In this document: positions 59,309 through 64,000 of the stretch, piece after piece
How positions within the stretch are numbered: position 1 is the stretch's first letter
Layout of the letters: each line of letters begins with the position of its first letter
Assembly: GCF_002926165.1 (NCBI RefSeq)
Contig: NZ_MAGP01000154.1
Location: 1 to 64,000, forward strand
DNA from: Micromonospora chalcea
GTDB taxonomy: Bacteria > Actinomycetota > Actinomycetes > Mycobacteriales > Micromonosporaceae
Direction of reading: 5' to 3'
DNA: 64,000 nucleotides
The notes under the pieces: generated by a model
Told to the model about the DNA's origin: nothing
Seen by the model: only the letters and a program-made list of their open reading frames with translations
Database searches by the model: none
Made by a program: the position numbers and the translations under genes

Positions 59309-60382
59309 TCAGCCGGCGAGCCAGTTGGTGAGCTTGGCGGTGACCTCGTTGAAGTTGTCGGCGTACCACTGGACGTCCTGCAGCACGGTCTTGCCGGTGT
59401 TGGCGTCGCCGTAGACTTCGACCTTCTTCGCGTTCTCCGACAGGTTCGGCTTGGCGGCGAGGTTCACCGGCGCGGTGCCGAGCGCCTCGGAGATGCCGGC
59501 CACCGCCTCCGGGCTGACCACCGTGGACAGGAACCGCTCCGCGGCCACCTTCTTCGGCGACCCCTTCGGCACGGCGAAGCAGTTGATCGAGGCCACCGTC
59601 ACGTCCCACACCACTGTGATGTCCGCGCCCTCGTCCATCAGCGGCACGAGCCGCGCGTCGGCGAGCAGGAACATGTCGACCTGCTTGGAGCCGACCGCCT
59701 GTTGGAGCGCGCCGACGTTCGGGGCGAACGTGGTCACCTTGCGGATCGTGTTGAGCTTCTTCAGCGAGCGGTCGACGTCGAGCGGGTAGAGCGCATCCGG
59801 CGCCACACCGTCGGCGAGCAGCGGGTATTCGAGGATGCCGTTCTGCAGGTTGGTCAGGATCCCGCGCTGGCCGGGGAAGTTCTGGACGTCGAAGAAGTCC
59901 TTGATGGTCTTGGGCGCCTTGCTCGGGTCCGGGAACGCCTCGGTGCGGTAGGCGAAGGGCGAGGCGTTGATGAAGTTGCCGATGTAGCACTTGCCGATCG
60001 TGCCCTCGGCCAGGTTGCTCTTGTCAACGCCGGAGAAGTCGAGCGGCTCGAACAGCGTCCCGCAGTTCTGGGTCGCGGCGGCCGGCGCGGTCGCGACCAC
60101 GTCCCAGAGCACCGCCCCGCTCTCGACCTGGGCCTTCACCTGCGCCACGTCGGGCGGCGAGGTGTTGGTGAAGGTCACGTTCGGGTGCGCCTTGGTGTAC
60201 GGCTCCTGGTAGTGCTTGATCATCGCGTCCTGGCCGACGCCGCCGTAGGCGACGAACGTGAGCTTGACGTCCCCCTCGGGGTCCACCGCGGCGGCCGGCT
60301 CGTCTCCGCCGCAGGCGGCGGTCATCGACACGACTGCGGTCGCCACGAGGACCGCGAGGACGCGGGATGTTCTCAACACCAT
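59309..60382 (-). CDS. ABC transporter substrate-binding lipoprotein (PotD/iron type)
   Basis: 357 residues. Lipobox VSMTAACGGDE with Cys at residue 23. Family markers are LTFVAYGGVGQDAMIKHYQEPYTKAHPNVTF, LWDVVATAPAAATQNC, NASPFAYRTEAFP and KTIKDFFDVQNFPGQRGIL, as in spermidine/putrescine, Fe3+ and related binding proteins. AAGGAAGTGAC precedes ATG 60382. The promoter contains operator D. Substrate unknown; polyamine-like or a carboxylate are possible. Confidence 0.9.
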   Translation of the reverse strand: MVLRTSRVLAVLVATAVVSMTAACGGDEPAAAVDPEGDVKLTFVAYGGVGQDAMIKHYQEPYTKAHPNVTFTNTSPPDVAQVKAQVESGAVLWDVVATAPAAATQNCGTLFEPLDFSGVDKSNLAEGTIGKCYIGNFINASPFAYRTEAFPDPSKAPKTIKDFFDVQNFPGQRGILTNLQNGILEYPLLADGVAPDALYPLDVDRSLKKLNTIRKVTTFAPNVGALQQAVGSKQVDMFLLADARLVPLMDEGADITVVWDVTVASINCFAVPKGSPKKVAAERFLSTVVSPEAVAGISEALGTAPVNLAAKPNLSENAKKVEVYGDANTGKTVLQDVQWYADNFNEVTAKLTNWLAG

Positions 60383-60418
60383 GTCACTTCCTTCGGCTAT
60401 GGCCCGCGAACGCGGGCG

Positions 60419-60461
60419 TACTGTTCGGAATATGGATTGGCGCTTCGTATAGTGAACAGTA
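60419..60461. promoter_or_regulatory. Candidate IclR operator D
   Basis: Perfect inverted repeat TACTGTTC (60419-60426) / GAACAGTA (60454-60461) with a 27-base gap, upstream of the binding-protein/IclR operon. TGTTCGGA is shared with operator A and the 27/28-base gap with B and C. Confidence 0.55.
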
Positions 60462-60543
60462 GCGAGGGCGTAACGTACCCAACAAGAGCGTGGAACCCGT
60501 TCGTTACCAAAGAGTGCGGTCGAATGTGCGTATGGTGAACGAG

Positions 60544-61677
60544 CTACCCCGCGACGACGCGCTGCCGGTCGACTCGCCACCAGGCGACCACGGGCTGGCC
60601 GATCCGCAGGTCGCTCTCCAGCGCGTCCAGCCGGGCGCGGCCCATCACGTTGCCGGCGCCCCCGAGCGACAGCATGGCGGTCCGGTACGCCCCCATGTAC
60701 TCGATGTCGCGGACGATCGCCGCCGCGCAGTTCGCGTCCGGCGGAACCGCGTCCCGGTCGGCCGCGATCCGGACGTCCTCCGGCCGTACCACCAGGGCGG
60801 CCGGGCGGCCCTCACGCACCAGGCCCGACACGGTACGGCTGTCGACCGACCACACCTCGCCCTCCCAGACCGCCGTCGTACCGGTCGCCTGCGACAGCGT
60901 GAAGACCGTCGAGTCACCGAGGAACCGCGCGGTGAACAGCGTCTCCGGCGACCGGTAGAGCGCCTCGGGGCGGCCCAGCTGCTCGATCCGCCCGTCGTTG
61001 AACAGCGCGATCCGGTCGGACAGGTTCATCGCCTCCTCCTGGTCGTGGGTGACGAAGACGAACGTCGAGCCGACCTCCCGGTGGATGCGGCGGATCTCCA
61101 GTTGCAGCGTGGCGCGCAGGTTGCGGTCCAGCGCGCCGAGCGGCTCGTCCAGCAGCAGCGCGGTCGGGCCGAAGACGATGGCCCGGGCCAGCGCGACCCG
61201 CTGCTGCTGCCCACCGGACAGCTGCGCCGGGTAGTGCCCGTCCCGGCCGGTCAGCTGGACGAGTTCGAGCACCTCCGCGACCTTGCGCGCGATGTCCGGC
61301 TTGGACATGCGGCGTTCCCGCAGCGGATAGGCGACGTTCTGGGCGACTGTCATGTGCGGGAAGAGCGCGTAGTTCTGGAAGAGCATGCCGAGGTTGCGCT
61401 TGTGCGGTGGCAGCCGGCTCACGTCCACGCCGTCGAACGAGATGGCGCCGGTGGTGAGCGTCTCGAACCCGGCGATGAGGTTGAGCGTGGTGGTCTTGCC
61501 CGAGCCGCTGGGCCCGAGCAGGGTCATGAACTCGCCCGGCTCGATGGTCAGTGAGACGTCGTCGACGGCCGGATGGGTCAGTCCGTAGTCCTTCGTCACG
61601 TTGCTGAGCCGGATCTGGGTCCCGGCCCGGGTGGACGCCGGCACGGGCTCGGCCGTGCGGAACGTGGATGCGGACAT
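60544..61677 (-). CDS. ABC transporter ATPase (PotA-like)
   Basis: 377 residues. Walker A LGPSGSGKTTTLNLIAGF, signature LSGGQQQRVALARAI, Walker B ALLLDEPLGALDRNLRATLQ, and a C-terminal TOBE-like region (from about 280: RPAALVVRPEDVRIAADRDAV). The VDDVSLTIEPGEFMTLLG start is typical of polyamine and iron importers. Seven bases separate it from the upstream permease gene. Confidence 0.93.
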   Translation of the reverse strand: MSASTFRTAEPVPASTRAGTQIRLSNVTKDYGLTHPAVDDVSLTIEPGEFMTLLGPSGSGKTTTLNLIAGFETLTTGAISFDGVDVSRLPPHKRNLGMLFQNYALFPHMTVAQNVAYPLRERRMSKPDIARKVAEVLELVQLTGRDGHYPAQLSGGQQQRVALARAIVFGPTALLLDEPLGALDRNLRATLQLEIRRIHREVGSTFVFVTHDQEEAMNLSDRIALFNDGRIEQLGRPEALYRSPETLFTARFLGDSTVFTLSQATGTTAVWEGEVWSVDSRTVSGLVREGRPAALVVRPEDVRIAADRDAVPPDANCAAAIVRDIEYMGAYRTAMLSLGGAGNVMGRARLDALESDLRIGQPVVAWWRVDRQRVVAG

Positions 61678-61684
61678 GATGCTC

Positions 61685-62542
61685 CTATCGGCTCTTTCGG
61701 TTGCCCACGAACAGCACGAGGCAGATGACGGTGACCGCGACGACGACCAGGCTCGACGACGCGGCGATGGTGGGGTCGATCTCGACGGTGACGCTGTTGT
61801 ACATCTGCACCGGCAGCGTCTGGAACGTCGGCGCGCGGAGGAACAGCGCGATCACCACCTCGTCGAACGAGGTGACGAACGCGAAGATGGCGCCGGTGAC
61901 GATCCCCCGGCTGATCAGCGGCATGGTCACGAACAGGAAGGTCCGGATCGGCGTCGCGCCCAGCGACGCCGACGCCCGCAGCAGCTTCGGGTCGAAGCCG
62001 CTGAGCGCGCTCGTCACCGACACCAGCACGAACGGCACGCCGATCGCGGCATGGGCGAGGACGTACCCGCTCAGCGTGCCGACGAGGTGCCACTTCAGGA
62101 ACGAGATGTAGACCGCGACCGCGATCACGATCGACGGCGTGACGATAGAGACCATCAGCAACGTCCGGGCGAGCCGCGCGAGCCGCCCGGTCAGGCTGTG
62201 CAGGCCGATGGCGGCGGCGGTGCCGACCACTGTGGCGAGCGACGCGGCGAGCACGCCGACAAGCACCGAGGTACGCAACGACGCGAGCCAGGTCGGGTCG
62301 GTGAAGAAGTTCTCGTACAGCTTGAGCGAGAAGCCGGTGGGCGGGAACTGGAACGTCGACGCCGTGCTGAAGCTCATCGGGATGACGAACAGGGTCGGCA
62401 GGATGAAGTACAGCGCCACCAGGGCGCCGACGAGCTTGAGCCACCAGGGGATCGGGTCCACGGAGGTGGCGCGGCGGCGCCGACGGGCCGGGGCGGGTCG
62501 CCTCTGCGTACCCGGAGGGTTGTCGGTCTTCGTCGCGGTCAT
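61685..62542 (-). CDS. ABC transporter permease (PotC-like)
   Basis: 285 residues, six helices. The coupling segment is RASASLGATPIRTFLFVTMPLISRGIVTGAIFAFVTSFDEVVIALFLR. The N-terminal 35 residues are Arg/Pro-rich and cytoplasmic. ATG 62542 overlaps the upstream permease stop by 4 bases. Confidence 0.92.
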   Translation of the reverse strand: MTATKTDNPPGTQRRPAPARRRRRATSVDPIPWWLKLVGALVALYFILPTLFVIPMSFSTASTFQFPPTGFSLKLYENFFTDPTWLASLRTSVLVGVLAASLATVVGTAAAIGLHSLTGRLARLARTLLMVSIVTPSIVIAVAVYISFLKWHLVGTLSGYVLAHAAIGVPFVLVSVTSALSGFDPKLLRASASLGATPIRTFLFVTMPLISRGIVTGAIFAFVTSFDEVVIALFLRAPTFQTLPVQMYNSVTVEIDPTIAASSSLVVVAVTVICLVLFVGNRKSR

Positions 62543-63405
62543 GGCTGGTCCTTCGTCCTGGCGGCGGCGACCACGCCGATCGCCGAGATGGTTCCGCCGA
62601 GGCGGTTCGCCCAGGCGACTAGCACGAGGGTGACGACGAGCACGAGCATCCCCAGCGCGCCCGCGCCCGAGAAGTCGAGCAGCAGGGTGGTGCGCTGGCC
62701 GAGCAGCTGCGCGACGAGGGACTGCTGTGGCGACCCGAGCAGGGCCGGCGTGACGTAGAAGCCGAGGCTCAGGGTGAACACGAGGATCAGGCCCGCGACC
62801 ACGCCGGCGCGCGACAGCGGCCAGTAGATCTTCCAGAACGCGACCAGCGGGTGGGAGCCGAGGCCGCGCGCGGCCAGCAGGAGCCGGCGGTCGATGCCGG
62901 ACAGCGCGCTGAACAACGGCAGCACCATGAACGGGAGCAGCACCTGGCTCATCGCGACCGTCACGCCGGCCACCGTCCCGTACAGCACGACGTCCAGGCC
63001 GAACAGCTCGAAGAAGGAGTGCACCGGTCCGTTGCGTTGCAGGATGACGATCCAGGCGTAGTTGCGGGCCATGACCGACGTCCAGAACGGGATCAGCACG
63101 ATGATCAGCAGGACGCCGCGCATGCGCGGCCCGACGCGGGTCATCAGGTAGGCGTACGGGTAGCCGAGCAGGAAGGCGATGACGGTGACCGCGGCCGCGG
63201 TCAGCGCGGTGCGGACGAGCACCCGCATCGTCACCCCGTCGGTGAACAGCGACTCGTAGTGCCGCAGGGTCCAGTCGCCGTTGCCGACGCTGCGCAGGAA
63301 GCTGTTCCCGAGCGGCACGAGCAGGATCCAGGCGAGCAGGGTGAGCGCCGGCACGAGGAGCAGCCACTGCGGACGCGGCCGGAGCCGCCGTAGGAGACCT
63401 GGCAT
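62539..63405 (-). CDS. ABC transporter permease (PotB-like)
   Basis: 288 residues. LLLVPALTLLAWILLVPLGNSFLRSV is the first helix, and AARGLGSHPLVAFWKIYWPLSRAGVVAGLILVFTLSLGFYVTPALLG contains the coupling motif. The frame is open to ATG 63453, which would overlap the IclR stop by 8 bases; ATG 63405 gives the usual family start. Confidence 0.9.
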   Translation of the reverse strand: MPGLLRRLRPRPQWLLLVPALTLLAWILLVPLGNSFLRSVGNGDWTLRHYESLFTDGVTMRVLVRTALTAAAVTVIAFLLGYPYAYLMTRVGPRMRGVLLIIVLIPFWTSVMARNYAWIVILQRNGPVHSFFELFGLDVVLYGTVAGVTVAMSQVLLPFMVLPLFSALSGIDRRLLLAARGLGSHPLVAFWKIYWPLSRAGVVAGLILVFTLSLGFYVTPALLGSPQQSLVAQLLGQRTTLLLDFSGAGALGMLVLVVTLVLVAWANRLGGTISAIGVVAAARTKDQP

Positions 63406-63445
63406 GTCTGTTTCCGCCTTCCGCCCGGCGTCCCGGGCTCGCCTT

Positions 63446-64000
63446 TCATGCATGGCTGGTCGCGATCATGGAGCCCAGGGTCTCGGCCGCCTGTTCCAGC
63501 GCGGCGACGCGCGCCGAGGACCGCTCCGCGGGGTTGAGCATCTCGGTCGTGCCGAGCAGGCCCATCGCGGCCTGCACGTCGTAGGTGGCGAAGATCGGCA
63601 CCGCCACCGAGGCCAGACCGGCCCGATCCAGGTCCGCCCAGGCGATCCGGTGGCGCCGTACCCGGGCCAGCGCCTGCCGCTCCACCGCCGCCTCGGCCGG
63701 GGTGAGGCTCGCGTGGGCCCGGGTCACGGTGGCCGGGTCGGCCTGGAAGGCGAGCAGAACGCGGGTCTGCGCGGCCTTGAGTTCCAGCACCGTCCCGATC
63801 CGGGCCGTCAGCACGATGGTGCCCTGGTGCGGCTCCTCGACGAGCGTCACCACCGCGCCGGAACGGCCGAGGAAGCTGAGCACTGTGGTGAGGCCGGTCG
63901 TGTCCGAGAGCTGCCGCATGATCGCCGGCGCCAGCGTGAGGAGCTGCTGGCGGACCGAGACGAGGGCGAAGAGCTGGTCGAGCAGCGGGCCGGGGCCGAA
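63446..64000 (-). CDS. IclR-family regulator, 5' part outside window
   Basis: Partial gene running off the window end: at least 184 residues of the C-terminal IclR ligand domain (LAPAIMRQLSDTTGLTTVLSFLGRSGAVVTLVEEPHQGTIVLTARIG, in part; RRHRIAWADLDRAGLASVAVPIFATYDVQAAMGLLG). The reading frame stays open to base 64000, and its DNA-binding domain must lie beyond. It precedes the PotBCA-like permease and ATPase genes in one operon, so two different IclR proteins bracket this transporter. Confidence 0.85.
   Translation of the reverse strand, partial: FGPGPLLDQLFALVSVRQQLLTLAPAIMRQLSDTTGLTTVLSFLGRSGAVVTLVEEPHQGTIVLTARIGTVLELKAAQTRVLLAFQADPATVTRAHASLTPAEAAVERQALARVRRHRIAWADLDRAGLASVAVPIFATYDVQAAMGLLGTTEMLNPAERSSARVAALEQAAETLGSMIATSHA

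Overview
The window is 64 kb of very GC-rich DNA with many GTG starts, densely packed genes and frequent 4-base stop/start overlaps. ECF sigma, AfsR/SARP, WXG100-type and SUKH genes, plus several small families I associate with Micromonospora, point to an actinomycete, most likely Micromonosporaceae. That assignment is an inference from gene content; no rRNA or tRNA gene was seen.

Layout. 1-8 kb: housekeeping and regulatory genes (winged-helix regulator, STAS protein overlapping an ECF sigma factor tail-to-tail, hydrolase, SurE, PfkB kinase, D-amino-acid-oxidase-like enzyme). 8.4-11.3 kb: a tightly coupled six-gene cassette of YbaB-like, WXG100-like, CpnT-N-terminal-like and HNH-type nuclease genes followed by two SMI1/SUKH-type immunity genes; this is a compact toxin-immunity system whose toxin is split over two overlapping genes. 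11.3-34.6 kb: mixed accessory genes, including a MarR/epimerase pair with a perfect 46-bp palindrome on its promoter, an ArsR/SRPBCC/SnoaL operon, AraC regulators, a sulfotransferase, a 1090-residue helical-repeat protein, a BtrH-like/DUF3800-like pair, and a DrrAB-type exporter beside an AfsR-type regulator with SARP-like direct repeats.

34.6-50.0 kb: a large catabolic locus around an Lrp/AsnC regulator. A peptide ABC importer is split over three operons (ATPases leftward, permeases rightward, binding protein in a third unit). It lies with an M19-like protein, a fused 2-oxoacid dehydrogenase E1, two 2-hydroxyacid dehydrogenases, an aldehyde dehydrogenase, an acyl-CoA dehydrogenase and a tautomerase-like protein without Pro1. 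ACGAA/TTCGT palindromes occur at the divergent promoter and again upstream of the third operon, so the Lrp protein probably controls all three.

50.1-64.0 kb: a leftward block. It holds SDR, Fe-alcohol dehydrogenase and succinate-semialdehyde-type dehydrogenase genes, two tandem secreted three-domain SnoaL/NTF2 proteins, an IclR regulator, a polyamine/iron-type ABC importer, and a second IclR regulator cut by the window end. Four promoters in this block share related GTTC/GAAC sequence, which suggests one regulon linking uptake, secreted proteins and oxidation. This block and the Lrp locus are the strongest candidates for undescribed pathways, and the split toxin cassette for an undescribed variant of a known system.
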